64,000 bases of DNA from Pseudopyrenochaeta lycopersici (Eukaryota > Ascomycota > Dothideomycetes > Pleosporales > Pseudopyrenochaetaceae), in the NCBI GenBank assembly GCA_003313425.1, contig NHZP01000022.1, positions 310,001 to 374,000 of the forward strand, given 5' to 3'. This document shows, in pieces, positions 33,921 to 45,982 of this stretch (position 1 is its first letter; the number at the start of each line of letters is the position of its first letter). The notes beneath the pieces were generated by a model. The model made no database searches. It saw only the letters and a list, made by a program, of their open reading frames with translations, and was not told where the DNA came from. Both the position numbers and the translations under genes were made by a program.

Positions 33921-36279
33921 TTACTCTATTAAGATGCTACCAATATTCTCATCAGGGATGTCTTCCATTCGCTCGACCTCCCCTTCCATTATATCATCAA
34001 CATAGCACTCACCCTGGATTGAAAATCTCCCTGCACCAAGTGGCAACAAGATGAGGGGTTTCGCACATCCATAAACTGTCACTAGAATGTTCCCAGGCTG
34101 TATATTCATTGGACCCAAGCCCAAGAACCCGCGTTCCGCCGTAACGAAGAGACGTCGCCCACGAATCTTGGACTTCATGGCTGCCATTGCTGCGCTCATG
34201 TCTCCCCACTCTTTTCGGTCCCTCTCGTTAGAGTATCGGAGTTCGGGTCGTTCTTTGTAAGGATCAAGCCAGTCACGCAGAGGTTTACCATGAAACCTCA
34301 GGTCAGCGCTCGCATTGAAGAAGTCCCAATTCCAGAAATCAGGATGTGTAGGTTCTGGGGCCTCTGGAGAGAAACAGCTAAGAAGGAGCTTGAAGTCTCG
34401 CTGATGTCCCGTAGTGTCGGTGCTGCACGTCAGCGTACGGTATATGCACCGCTTGGCTGTATGCTCATGCACATATAGTGGATTGACTTTTGTTTTTGGC
34501 TTGGAGGGTTGAACGACACCAACGGCGTAATCAGAAGAACTTGATGCAATCCGTTTCTGCAAGATTGGCTGAATTGCCCCTACTCCATCTATTACATCAA
34601 CGAGAGTGACACCATGCAATTGTAGAACCTCTGTGCCATCTTCCATTTCGAACACGCTGGGCAGCATCCTCAGTGTCGTTTCGTGCAAGTTATCGAATTT
34701 ATTCAGGCTCCCTGCATACCAGGGGCCATGTATGGGGGAGGTGCGTCGAGATGCAGGACGAGCGAAATTTGGCACCCATGACGGAAGCATGAGATCGTCT
34801 GTGCAGCCATCAAGCAAAGAAAACATCTCCACTTTGCCAAGGCATAAAAGCTTCTTTGCAAATGCTGTGTAGATCTGTGCTGGCGTATCTGTGTATTTGA
34901 CTGCTGTCTTGCACGCATTCGGAATACCGTGAATATGCAGCATGCCGAAGACACGGTCTTTGGGATTAAAGCAATCCGCCTGCATTGCGAGTGCAAGCGC
35001 TTGATCAAGGGTTGATCCTCGGACTGCTTCTCCACCGCCAATCCCAGGGGTAGAAGTAAATGCAAACCCGGTTTTGTCGACCCATGGCAACGTCTTGCGA
35101 TGGCTGAGCAGCTCGAGCTGTGCGATACCAGCGACATGTGACGCAGTGTGCGGCTTCGTATCAACTTTCTCCTCTTCTCCGAGTTCAATCATTGTCATAT
35201 CGCCAATAATATCCATAGCACTGTACAGAAGGATAGCTGCATCGCGAATGTGTCGCCAATGGGTGACACGGCTTCCACACACAATTGCTGCAAGGGAAAA
35301 GTCAGTAGGCTGTTCAGATACATTGCGCGCATAAAAACTTACGCATGCCGGCTTTTCCCTTAGAGAGCTCCTGAATAATCCACAATCGACGCCAGTACGG
35401 TCTATCGAAGAACTCATGTATGCCTCTATAGGTCGTGAAAAAGTCAGGATTCTCATGCATGAGATCCTTCCACTTCTGTAAAGCAATTCGGAGACGGGAT
35501 GCTGCAGCTTCGCGGTGCTGATGTACCTTTCTTAAGTCTCCACAGTCGTCCATCTCTTCAAGAGAGTCGGACCGGTGGTACTCGCTGATCTCTTCAAGCA
35601 AGCCGATGGTTGAATGTACCCTGTCGGTTTCACTAAACAGCTCGAAGTCGCGTAGCTGAGGCGTTCCGTCTTCATCAAATTTTTGCTCGACCTCTGTACC
35701 TACCCATACAACTATGTTCCCCGCGCGTTGGTATATCTCGTGCATTATCAAGATTTGGGCACCTATCTCAGCTTCGTTATCCTGGTTGATAGTGAGTGCG
35801 TCGATCCAAAGCTTCAGACCTTGTTTGAAGTGGTCCATCGTGCGAAGCTGTAATAGAGCGGCATGTAAGTTCTTCCGCACTTTGATGATGTGGCCGTTGA
35901 TTAGGATTTCGCGCTTCTCGGATTCGATATCTGGCCCCCATGCATACGATAAGGCGACATAATGATGGAGATTCAGATTATGGGCTTGAGCCACAGCTTT
36001 ACTCCCCTTTGCGATACCTCGATGTCCTTTAAGATCCTCCACCCAGCTCCTGAAACCCTTTCGCGGCGCTGGCTCAGGAGCCGCACTGCCATCATCTTTT
36101 TCTTCGCCTCCCGTTTTTTTAAACTCAATGTAGTGAGTGCAACATTCGCTAAGCAAGTAGTTACCTAATTCAAGCTCAATTAGTTCGTTGGTGTCGGCCT
36201 CAATAGGGTTTTTGAAGTTCAACAATCGGATTTCGCCCCGCGCGGTGTCAAGCACACAATCACCATAGATTGGAAGCAT
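33921..36279 (-). CDS. HET-domain heterokaryon-incompatibility-type protein
   Basis: Exons 36279-35343 and 35287-33921 give 767 residues. The HET domain, a TIR-like fold used in fungal non-self recognition and programmed cell death, shows its usual blocks: DTARGEIRLLNF near residue 11-22, YVALSYAWG at about 107-115, ILINGHIIKVRKNL, WIDALTINQ at about 158-166, and RPYWRRLWIIQEL before the intron. Joining at the intron gives AGMPIVCGSR, the usual sequence after that block. The long C-terminal part (about 450 residues) contains the PKDRVFGMLHI segment typical of HET proteins and RGRRLFVTAERGFLGLGP near the end, and carries no recognisable WD, NACHT or ankyrin repeats. I start at the ATG at 36279; upstream in-frame there is only TTG. 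Whether it acts in incompatibility is unknown; such genes are numerous in Pleosporales. Confidence 0.93.
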
Positions 36280-37711
36280 GGTATGCTGACGTGAACCCAA
36301 ACACTGCAGGTCAGCAAGCCAGTCAGTTTGGCAACAGAGCTCTGTTTTTGACAATACCTTCGCCTAGGCAGCACGCTGTATTAATCTTATCAACTGCGCA
36401 TGAAATCTCTACTTCACGTATCATATAGGGTCGAGGTGCGGCTGAAAGTGCGGCTGAAGCATACTAAAACCAATTATGTCGCAACACTCCTTTGCCGGTG
36501 CCTCGTACTCAATCGCAATAGATTAATCATCCGAATCAGAACTCGAACGAATGCATGATAGTCATGTATTGGACACGGATGAATGTAAGACGAATACTGG
36601 AGGCATTACGGCTGTCGGCCACAACTTGTTGTTGAAGGGCAATCTCAATTAGCTTTGGAAATTCGTCCTCAAAGATAGCAGAGCACGATGCCTTTTCCAT
36701 AATATGTTGCTCGTCTTGAGCGGAAGGATAGAGCTAAAGATAGGTCGCAGGGAACGGTACCGGCTAAAGGAGAGCCGAAAATCTGCCGGATTTCTTGCGA
36801 CATTTTACCGCAAAAGCAACTACAACATGGTCCCCTTGCATCGCACGCAGAGTCCACACGCGGCCCTGCGAGCCACGCCTACGGTACAGTATGATAAAAT
36901 ACCGATTTCTACACCCACGCCGCTCGACACGCAGATTTAAATTCCCAATCCCATGCATCAGACCACCGCCGCTCCCAAAATTTTCGAATCAGGATGCTAC
37001 TTGCTGCAACATTGCAAAATAGACCCACAAATCCTCCGAAGACCGAAAGGCAATATTGCCCTCTTTGTCAATGCTATTCAATCCCCAGGGTTGCTAAATG
37101 ATACTGCAAAACCGTCGCAGATGTGGCGCGTACTTTACGCTTTCGTAACGATGTAGTTAGAAACCACGAATCCAAAGGTTTCGCAGACAGTAGCGGAACC
37201 TTTTCAACTTAGTTCAGAGGGCTGGCCCATGGCAGCTTATTGATGCGACAGGCTCCTGATCGCTGGATGGATCGTGGATGTGTTGGAGGATCCGCTGATT
37301 TCCCCATTTTGTCAAGGATCACACGTACTGTAGAGCGCAGACAGGACATCTATCAGCTTTAAACAGCTGTAGCGAATCTCATCAAGGTGGCATAAATGGG
37401 CTCAAGGGGTAATAATTGACTGTGATTGAATGTTTTTTTATGATTTAGGAGGACACATTTTGCTCAACAGCCATGGACGAGGCGATTTGGGAGAGCCAGA
37501 AAGAATATCCTAGATCACTAAGGCAGAGCCTACAAAAACAAAGGCTAGCAGGATGCCGACGCCAACTTTCGCTTCAAATGCCTTGGTCAGGAAAGGCGAA
37601 GTTCATACAATCATGTGATATTCTCGAATCACAGCAGCAGAAGTAAAGTTCCGCCATCATATTTGAGGACGAGCAGTGCCATCTATGGAGTGAATAACGA
37701 TCTTGATTTGA
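36280..37711. other. Intergenic, 1.4 kb
   Basis: No supported gene. Small frames at 36669-37156 overlap on both strands and show no resemblance. Left end is the HET gene promoter. Confidence 0.4.
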
Positions 37712-38818
37712 TCATTGTATCTGCTCTTCACTCTCGCTCTTTTCTTTCTTATCATCAACACGAACCTTAAAGCGATCAAGTTTTTCATCAGCCCAATGTG
37801 GTCGTGAGTCGAATGCGAACTGCAAGATCTCCGGGCGTTGATAATGGCCAGCTGCATCAATCCACACTTTGACAGATCCCATATGCGAGAAGTCGATCTC
37901 ACCCTGCACCAGCTTCTCCTCACCGCCGGTGTGTGGTCCAGCAATGTAGGAGCAAAAGGGATGTAGGATCGACGACCAGCCACCACCAGCTTTGACTAGC
38001 TCCTGTTTTCCGAGATTCTCTTCCATCCAGTCAAGACATTGCTGATCCACGTAATTCGATGCTGTAATGACGAAGACTTGGGCAGTCAAGGCATGTGCCT
38101 TCATCAGGGCTTCAATCTGAGCATCAGCGACTGCTTCAAAACCGGCCATGGTCGACAATGCAGGCCAAGCTCCAGCGTGGATATGTTGATTTTGGGTGAG
38201 CAATGCCTGGCGAGCACCGTTCATTGTGTGCTCCCAGCATGCAAGACCCCCAAGGTTGTAACCCAATGAGAGTGGCCAATTGCGCAAAGAACTTCCGTTG
38301 CCCTGAGCCCAGATGTAGCGCTCGACATATGTCGGCTGGAGCTTTCGATGAACACCTAAGATCGTTCCATCGCTATCAATGATGACTTGCGAGTTGAATA
38401 GGGTGTGGCCATTCGCAACGCGCTCTGAAATGCCCAAGTTGATTGCCACACCAGTCCTTCGACATGCATCCTGAATCGCGCTTACGTCTTCACCGTTGGG
38501 CTCCACAACAACGCTTTCTTCGGCATATTTGGCCAAGGCGCCGACCTGCTTTAGCGGAGGGTAACATTCGGCCCAGTACTGTGGTGACGGTCAGTGATCT
38601 GTGCTCCAAGTAAGCAACCTCGGCTTCGCCAAAGCTTGCAGTGTGACACGTACAGGATAGCCGGGAATGAATGTCTCAGGGAAGACAAGGAGCTTGATAT
38701 CGTTTTCCGCTGCTTGCTCAATGAGTTGGATGGCTTTCTTGATGGTGGCAGCCTTGTTCATGAAGACGGGCGCTGCGTGGGCAGCACCAACCTTGAACTT
38801 TGTTTCTTTTGGCGCCAT
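37712..38818 (-). CDS. Nitrilase (carbon-nitrogen hydrolase)
   Basis: Cytosolic enzyme that hydrolyses nitriles to acids and ammonia. Exons 38818-38654 and 38578-37712 give 343 residues. The catalytic triad is in place: Glu48 in FPETFIPGYP, Lys134 in HRKLQPTYVE and Cys169 in GGLACWEH. The intron falls right after PGYP. Length and motifs match branch-1 nitrilases (aliphatic or arylacetonitrilases); the PGYPYWAE context and overall sequence are unlike cyanide hydratase. The C-terminal tail is charged (DDKKEKSESEEQ). The gene is divergent from the Pth11-like receptor gene, sharing a 560-bp upstream region. Likely roles are use of plant nitriles as a nitrogen source or detoxification; the substrate is unknown. 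Confidence 0.94.
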
Positions 38819-39378
38819 AACTCCGGAGTGGTGAGGGTCGCTCTGCAGAAATCTTTGTAGAACAGTGGTACAAGTGCTGGATGCTTTCGGGAGAGGAACA
38901 AGAAAGAAAGGAGGGGTGTGCCCCGCGCACCGGGCTCGCTACACCTGCGCTTCCTCCGCATGCACCAACGAGCCGATCCATGAGTTTACTCTCGTTCCGC
39001 ATCCCCTACGGCGCCGGCAAATTTTTGCCACGACATCACTTGCCGTTCCCAGTAAAGACATGAGGGGATAGGATGCGGCAAGTGCCTGGCCCATCACAGA
39101 TAATCCCTGCTTCGGCAGCGATAGCCTAGACATAGACGGTTAACAGCCTGCATATCCATACCAAATGGGCAATGATGTGTGCTGGTGAGTAATGTTCCGA
39201 CATTACTTTTCGCATGATGCCTGCTGTGTTCAGACGTTTTGCATGGGAGGCTGTTTGCGTAACGGAAACCATCTGCTGATCTTAAATGTCTAATTTTTGT
39301 TTTTGAGTGATGCTGTACTTGAAGCTCGTTCATCCCCCTTCAGTCCACCAGATTCTGGATGGCTGAAGTTTTTCCTGC
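38819..39378. other. Divergent promoter region, nitrilase / Pth11-like
   Basis: 560 bp between two start codons. Contains single GATA-type cores (AGATAA near 39095, CGATAG near 39119), which could matter for nitrogen control of the nitrilase but are too common to weigh alone. No gene. Confidence 0.45.
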
Positions 39379-40828
39379 ATGGCGGTCAACTACTTTGCAA
39401 ATCCGCCGCCAGGGCTCGATCTGAATGAGTCGCGAACGGCCTCAAATAATGCTATTGGCATTGTATTGTTCGTCTTGTCACTGGTCTTCGTCCTACTGCG
39501 GCTCTTGACCCGTTTACGATTGAAACGTGAATCTTTAGGGCTGGATGACTATTTGATGTTTCTTGGGGTGGCACTCAACGCTGGAAATTTGGCATGCTGT
39601 ATAGCTGGTTGGTAGCTTTCAGTGTCAGGATCATGGAGGCGACCACTAACGCTGTCTCAGGTGGCTTCTTTGGCCTTGGGAAGCATATATGGTCTCTCGG
39701 GCCATATGAAATGCGGCAAATCACTATTGTGTGTATGATACTAGACGAAAGCGTTTGCCAGACTAACAGCATACAGATCACCTTCGCATATGTCTTCATC
39801 TACGCCTGGAGCGTTTGTGTTATTAAATTTTCTATTCTTGCTTTATACCGACGCATTTTCGGTTTGTCATGGCTCGGGTGGTTCTGTATCGCTTTGACCA
39901 GCGGCTACCTTCTCACAAATCACATCGTCCTGCCATTGTACACGAGACCATTGTCGTACTACTGGAACCAGTGGTACGGTGCTGAGGGTGAGATTTTGGT
40001 TGATGAAGCAAAGGTCAGATCCTTCCTACAGCCCTGTCATTTCGATCACTCAAGTGCATACAGTTTTACCTTGGGGTCGGCATCATCAATCTCTTTGGTG
40101 ATGTGTGCATCCTCATGGTACCCATATCAAGCGTGGTGAAGCTGCAAATGGGGAAGACACAGAAGATTGCAATATGCTTTATGTTCTTGCTCGGAAGCTT
40201 GTACGCCCTTTCCTTCATCGATTTGTTCAATCGCAAGATCACAAGTGCTAATAACCACAGCGTCTGCTTTGCCTCCCTCTATCGTATCATCACCATCACT
40301 CATCTCGTCCAGTCGTCCGATATCAGTTGGGCAAAAAGTGATGTGTTTATCTGGTCTTCTGTGGAACCATCAATTGGAATAATATCTGGCTGTTTGCCCA
40401 CACTTCGTCCGCTACTCATGCACGTTATAGATACATGCTCTACACATATTTCTTCCACGCGCAAATCCTCTTCCACGGACACAGATTCGCAGCCATACCC
40501 TCTAGACCCTCTTGAGACGATCTCGAAGAAGCGTACACGTAAGATTTCAAAGAATGACGACTTAGAGCATACGGTAGTCGAGGAAGACAACGGCACCAAT
40601 AACAATCGGAGAATTGATAAAAAACCATGGAGCAGAACGAAGAAAGTCGACGATCATTCCAGTAACTGGAGACCCGATGAGGACGAAATGTGCCTAACGA
40701 CTACCACAGTGCATGGAAGTGATAAGCAGCAGGTCGGATTCGAGGAATTTTTATCCGAGAATCAGGAAGCACAAGGAATTACGATGACGACGGAGTTCGA
40801 GTGGGATGAGGCGAAGAGGGATAAGTAG
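39379..40828 (+). CDS. Pth11-like/rhodopsin-fold fungal membrane protein
   Basis: Seven-helix integral membrane protein of the fungal rhodopsin-like (Pth11-related, often CFEM-less) group. Five exons (39379-39607, 39661-39728, 39777-40013, 40064-40200, 40261-40828) join in frame to 412 residues. Seen are TM1 (IGIVLFVLSLVFVLLRLLTRL), the conserved LGLDDYLM after it, GLGKHIWSL in the first loop, a VIKFSILALYRRIF helix, LPLYTRPLSYYWNQW, FYLGVGIINLFGDVCILMVP and SLYRIITITH, all in the family's order. The last 120 residues are a hydrophilic, charged tail likely on the cytosolic side. The first intron has an atypical GTTGGT donor; the fourth is 60 nt and free of stops, so retention would remain in frame. 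Pth11 itself senses host surface cues; for this paralogue ligand and role are unknown. Confidence 0.88.
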
Positions 40829-41271
40829 AGCATCACCTTGACCACCTCGGCGAGCTCATCATCTGCAGCCCGCAAGACTTTTACTCCTACACACTGTTAA
40901 TTCAAAGCGACTGAATTTTTGGACACGGGCCGTAGTTCTTGTATTGACTATGTCAATGTCTTGCTTTCATGCACGAATTCTTAGGAAGCTATTCACCGTG
41001 GTATTATATTCACGGGAAATATTGCGGAGAGGCAGCCAAGTATATTTGAGTTTATAGTGTCGGGGGTGGTGATGACGGAAGCCATGTAAAAAGTCAACCA
41101 AGTAACATGGAAGTAAAAGAGTAGGAAGGACCAGCTGGTACCAAAGAACAACATGCAGTAGTGTGTGAGAGCACAGCTACAAAGGATTGATCTTATTGAT
41201 GTAGATAAAGGACTGTGAGAAGATCATATCATCGACAAACGACCGGCTCCAATCAGGTTCCGAACCTTGAT
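40829..41271. other. Intergenic, convergent 3' flanks
   Basis: 440 bp between two convergent genes. No gene or repeat seen. Confidence 0.45.
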
Positions 41272-41761
41272 CTACATGCACCAACTCTTCTCTTGCACGG
41301 CCTTGCAACCATCTTTTCCAAGGTACCAATCATCACAAAGTGTGTTACACTCCACGCCTGGTTTCACGAACACTCTGCCCTGTTGGCTTGGATCGCCGGA
41401 AGGAGTGCCGTACCAGGGAAGGCGCCACTGAACATCGAGGTCATTCGCTTCGTAGCCCGTCGCGCCTGTTACAAAGACTGTCAGCGGATCCAACTATCAT
41501 GAAAAGATATGTAACATGGGCTTGGATACCATGTGAAAATGGAAGAGTGAGTGACTTACGGTACCCATGACGGCAAGCGCAGTAATAGGGTCCTGGCGTG
41601 CTTGGATCACTGTGGCCCCAGACATAGGTGCAAGATGTGGTGATATCGCACTTGTTCTCAAGAGGCGTGTAAACGCATTGTTCGCAAACGGGTTCGTAAG
41701 GCGGTGACAGAGCGGAGGTGAGAGAGATGAGGGCAAGGACGGCCAGGCTGAATCCCTTCAT
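41272..41761 (-). CDS. Small secreted Cys-rich protein, EGF-like
   Basis: Exons 41761-41560 and 41465-41272 (94-nt intron) give 131 residues. Signal peptide about 1-18 (LAVLALISLTSA). The mature part has at least ten Cys. The first block, CEQC..NKCDITTSC, then YYCACRHGY, is typical of an EGF-like fold with the C-x-C-x-x-GY ending. The second block reads WRLPWYG..GRVFVKPGVECNTLCDDW..GKDGC, a pattern seen in families of secreted ascomycete proteins of unknown function. A TATAAG element lies near 41888-41893, about 130 bp upstream. Size, signal and Cys content make it an effector candidate, but conservation across fungi would point rather to a general cell-surface or adhesion role. The ATG at 41761 is chosen because it opens the signal peptide. 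Confidence 0.82.
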
Positions 41762-44700
41762 AATTAATGTATTGAAAAGTATTGAAATCAGCGAACGTGT
41801 CAAGAAGTGGTTATGCAGTTTTGAAGCGGCTCTATCGACCGTGGCAAGCTCTATGGTATAAGATCATACGCAGAGGGTTGAGGTCTTCTTATATGGATCA
41901 AGTCCACATGTTGCAGTAAAATGTCTATTCTTGGTCCCGTATTCAAAGACGCTGAAGTCATTCCATGACTACTATCATCGTTGTAACAAAGCAACGACTG
42001 TCGGCGCCAAGATATTGCTTCGCCCGTATGAACCGTCCAACCTAAACATGAGAAAGCGCCATCTACTACTATGACAACAAAGACGGGGATCAAAGACTGG
42101 TCATGATTCAGTACAGGTCTAGGCTGTGCATGACAATTCCCAGATGTGAGTTCGGCTTGTTGTGCCAGCTTGGTAGGCAACACCAAGCCTTCGGAACGTC
42201 AATATGCGATGGCCCGTATCCACACAACATGCGTGTCGAGATGTTAAGCACTTTTGAGCCAGACAAAAATGATGATAGATAATCGCCACCATAATGTCTC
42301 AGCTTAAAAATAGAAGAAGCGAGCCACTGATGGTTGCAGCCGGCCATAATCGGCTGTGTCGTTGCGCAGTCATGAGATCTCGTGTTTGTTCCCCGCATCC
42401 TCAGCCTTCCCGTAAGATCGGGAGGAAACGAGTGACGAAGGCTTGGAGCAAGGCCATTTATCGGAAATACGGCTGAGGTGGTCAATTGTTTATATTAATA
42501 GCATTTTGAATGCCACACGAGTGAGACTTTGACGATGCGCTCAAGTGTATTCAACCGAAGTATTGTTCAGATGAGCAAACCTAGAAGTATGACCTATCGA
42601 AAACCCGAGAGATATCCCAGGAGTCCACTGATGCTCCATCAGGCAGAATTCCAGGAAATTGTGCACCCAGTTCTCGCTGTCGATGCTGTTGTCCTAGTTA
42701 CTGAAGTCAGGTAGAGTAGAGTCAGGAACTATCCAATTGTTGATCATATCGTATTTTCAACTTTCATCATAGTGGGCTTTAAATTTTCTTTGAGTTCTAA
42801 GCTAGGCACTACCGTGGTAACTTGTGAATGTTTGCGAAGAAAGGTAAAGCCCTGCGATGGCTGCTGGATGACTCGCAGGCTAGAGAAGGAGCGAGTCCAC
42901 GAGTGCTCCAAGACGCAACTGACAAAAGACAGTGGAGTGCTCCAATGCCACAAGCGTGTCATTTTCGTGCTTTAATGCAGGAGCCGCCAATAATAGTTTA
43001 GCAAATAAATCTAGTACTGGTAATGTTTACGGCTTGGTCGCAACAGATCTTTTGGTCCTCCACGGCTGACTACCTTTGTATCCTGCTAAATGACCATGAA
43101 AGTCGAGGAGACTCATCAGAAACTCTTGTTAAAGCATCCATAGGATATTGCGACCTCGAGAAATCGAATCGTCCGCCAAACCACCTCAGGCTGAGAGCAA
43201 TTTGTTAGTTATAGTATTCCAAGCCAATGTTACTTGCAGTCGCCAAGCTTTGCGTTGGCGGGTTTATCTAGCCAATTCGCATTAGCTCCCGATATTTTAA
43301 AATTGGGCTCCTTTTTTTAAAGGAACTCGGTGCACACACGAAATGGCTCGATGTGCATAGCACGAGTGACAAGAATTAGTTCAGATAGCTAGGTATGGTA
43401 GACTGTGTTTGGTTTAGACACACAATATGAGATAGGTTTTGTTTTATCGACCACTTAGTATCAGGTTTGGACAATTAGTTGTAGTCTACCCGAGTATGAT
43501 GATGCGCTGACAACCTCAATCTCAATGTGGCGGTTACATTGACGCCCCACAAGAGTTGCTGCCGGTAAAGGGCGCATTTGCAGCGGAAAACACTCTACCA
43601 AAGCCCTCTTTCGCTTCAGCAACTTCTAAAACGAAGAAATGAGATAATGTTTTCTTATCAATCTTCTTGAAACCAAGAGCCCCGAAGAACGTCTTTCGAC
43701 AAAGCCCGCGCACAAGGCTCAAACCGTAGCATACTAGAAACAAGCTCACCTAAACCAAGTATATCTTCTCGGCTCAAATCTCCACACCTATCTCCGTCGA
43801 AGTATATCCTCTCTGAAGTGAACAGCCGGACTCAACACCAGGTGATGCGATATCCATGGCGCGCCATGTTTCTCGTCAATGATCTGTCAGCTCGTCACTA
43901 GCCGCCAGCATCTGGCGAACAAGTATCGTAGGTGTTATCATGAAGGTATCGAATGGTGGTTGACCGATAATGAGCTCGAACAACTACTCCAAGATATTAG
44001 CCTCACACCATTGGCTACCGAGGCCCTTCTTCCATGTCCGTACATCTTCGAAAGTTGTACTCACAATGCAGCCCATACTTCATAAATCCATGCGGCAGCC
44101 TAATTCGTCTTTGAATGTTATTTCGGGGGCTCGAACAGAGAGTGGATTGTGGAATGCATCGGGAATGCCTTGACTCAAGATCACTGGCCGAACTCCACAA
44201 ACTTGACTGAACAGAGAGTGGATGTATAGACAGCTGAATAGGAAGTGGGTTCGACAAGGTAGTTGGGTATGCCAAGATCTAGTGATTGTTAGTCGTTTCT
44301 TTTGATAAGTCCTAATTCAGGCTTCCCAACTTTCTGAAGTAACTTTTCTTCGCACAAAGCATGAATTGAAGGAACAGTGAACGATACATTACGGGTATGT
44401 AGATCCAAAATGCATAAGCGAGGTAAACTTGAGGTCGAAGAAACTTGACCTGCCTCTGTGTCCGATTTCCTCGTGCAAGTGGCGCAAGCTAAGGAGAGTC
44501 TGTTTTGCGATGAATTTTGCAGGGACGAGTGCTAAGTCTATTGACGTTAATCTTTGATATGAAGTGTTGAGACTTAAGGTATTTGGTTAGAAAGGCTAAT
44601 TACATATTGGAAGGTTTGTGATAAATTATTTTACAGTAAACAGTCAGCGTCAATCCACCAGGCCAAGTACGATTCTAGCAACACTACAGCATACCAGAGT

Positions 44701-44832
44701 GTGCAAAATGTGGGGTTCTCAGGGTTGATATGTAAAAATTGCTTTCGAAGCTAAGCTTGGGGGTGGATATTTGAGCTCCTAACACCAACTCCGTCATGAC
44801 CGGCCTAATATAAAACAAGTTCAGTTGACCAA
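41762..44832. other. Gene-poor region, 3.1 kb
   Basis: No intact gene. Holds a frame at 42805-42920 faintly like a Zn2Cys6 motif and a direct repeat of 15 bases at 44133 and 44209. Everything else looks like unconstrained sequence, without clear transposon ends. Confidence 0.4.
44133..44223 (+). repeat. Pair of 15-bp direct repeats
   Basis: GAACAGAGAGTGGAT occurs at 44133-44147 and again at 44209-44223, 76 bp apart. It may be a short duplication; no gene or element boundary coincides with it. Confidence 0.5.
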
Positions 44833-45982
44833 CTATCGCTTTCCCTTCTTTAATACCAAGCCTTTCCAGCCTTTACTGTCCTTGATTCGTCGCAGCGCTT
44901 TGCTCGCCACCGCGTCCTTGTACAGCTCATCTAAGCACAATTTCTTTTCTTCCTCACTCTCATGTTCATGAAATTCACACCATTCTTTCTCCATCTTAGG
45001 CCTTTCTCCTCTTGCTAACATAGTTACTAACTCGAACAAGAAAGCTTGCGGGAGTTGGCTACGCAATGCAATTGTCCGCTCATCGTCTCGGTCCGGGTTC
45101 CAGTATACTGAATACATGTCCAGGAAGTATCGGCAGAGCGGTGCGTCTGGAGGCAGACTCTCATAAGCCGCAATAACATTGCTGTGGTCAGGCATGACTT
45201 GTAGAATTTCATCATTGTTTTGCCATGCTAAGATAACAGCGCGGCGCAACTTTGGGATGGCGTAACGGTGAGCGAACACATAGAGGGATATGAAGCGGCG
45301 CTCCAAGAAGCCTTCTAGACCTCGCCACTTGTATGGTCGCGAGCAGCATGGACAGAGGGTCTCTTTCGGGATCTCAGGCTTTTCAGCAGGGTTGCGGGCC
45401 GGCGGTAATGGCACGCTCTTGTCGCTTTCGCCATCGCCTGGCACCTTCTCTGCGCTAGGTTGTGTAGGGCTGGCGGCTGTCTCACCATTCTGGGCATCTA
45501 CAATCGTCTCGTCGTTCTCTAGGGCAATTCCCCATGATGCGGTATCAACATCATCGCTTTCATTCTGCTCCTGGGTGCTCGTGCTATCGGTTCCGTTGAG
45601 GTTGATGGCGTGTGTTGGAGGATGTACCTCTTTCCCGCCTTCGATGAGATGATGCGGAATGAATCCAGTGTACAGCCAAAGCATGAAGGCGTCAAAGACA
45701 TCAGGGCTTGTGTCGTCGAGCTCAAGCGTGGTGTTTGAGTTCTTGTATGGTGAGCTGCTCTTCTCCTCCAAGCAGGTGCTGAAATACGACGAACATCGTC
45801 GTAGGAGTTCTCGATGACAGCTGAAGGACTCGGGATAGTCTTTTCCGCCAACTTTGACTGTGATGATCGTCTGGTCAAAGTTTCTGCCTCTGGTCAGTCA
45901 TTCAGCTAGTGAACATTGATAATGGGAAGCTAGCTTACCGGAACGTGTGGCCCAAAGTCGTTGCACCCTTAGTAAACGGCAT
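44833..45982 (-). CDS. BTB/POZ-domain protein
   Basis: Exons 45982-45939 and 45889-44833 (49-nt intron) give 366 residues. The BTB fold at about residues 18-90 shows TIITVKVGGKDYPESFSCHRELLRRCSSYFSTCLEE followed by LELDDTSPDVFDAFMLWLYTG (each quoted in part), the normal BTB core order of strand, helix A2 and helix A3. An acidic, Ser/Thr-rich, probably disordered insert follows (about 100-160), ending at a CPCCSRPYKW cluster that may bind a metal. The second half resumes the helical LYVFAHRYAIPKLRRAVI that typically completes fungal BTB proteins. These act as dimerisation modules and often as Cul3 adaptors; no Kelch, MATH or zinc-finger partner domain is present. Divergent from the aldehyde dehydrogenase gene. 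Confidence 0.88.

Noticed and set aside
37712..38818. Cyanide hydratase instead of nitrilase
   Set aside because: The triad fits both, but the sequences around PGYP and after the Cys do not look like cyanide hydratase.
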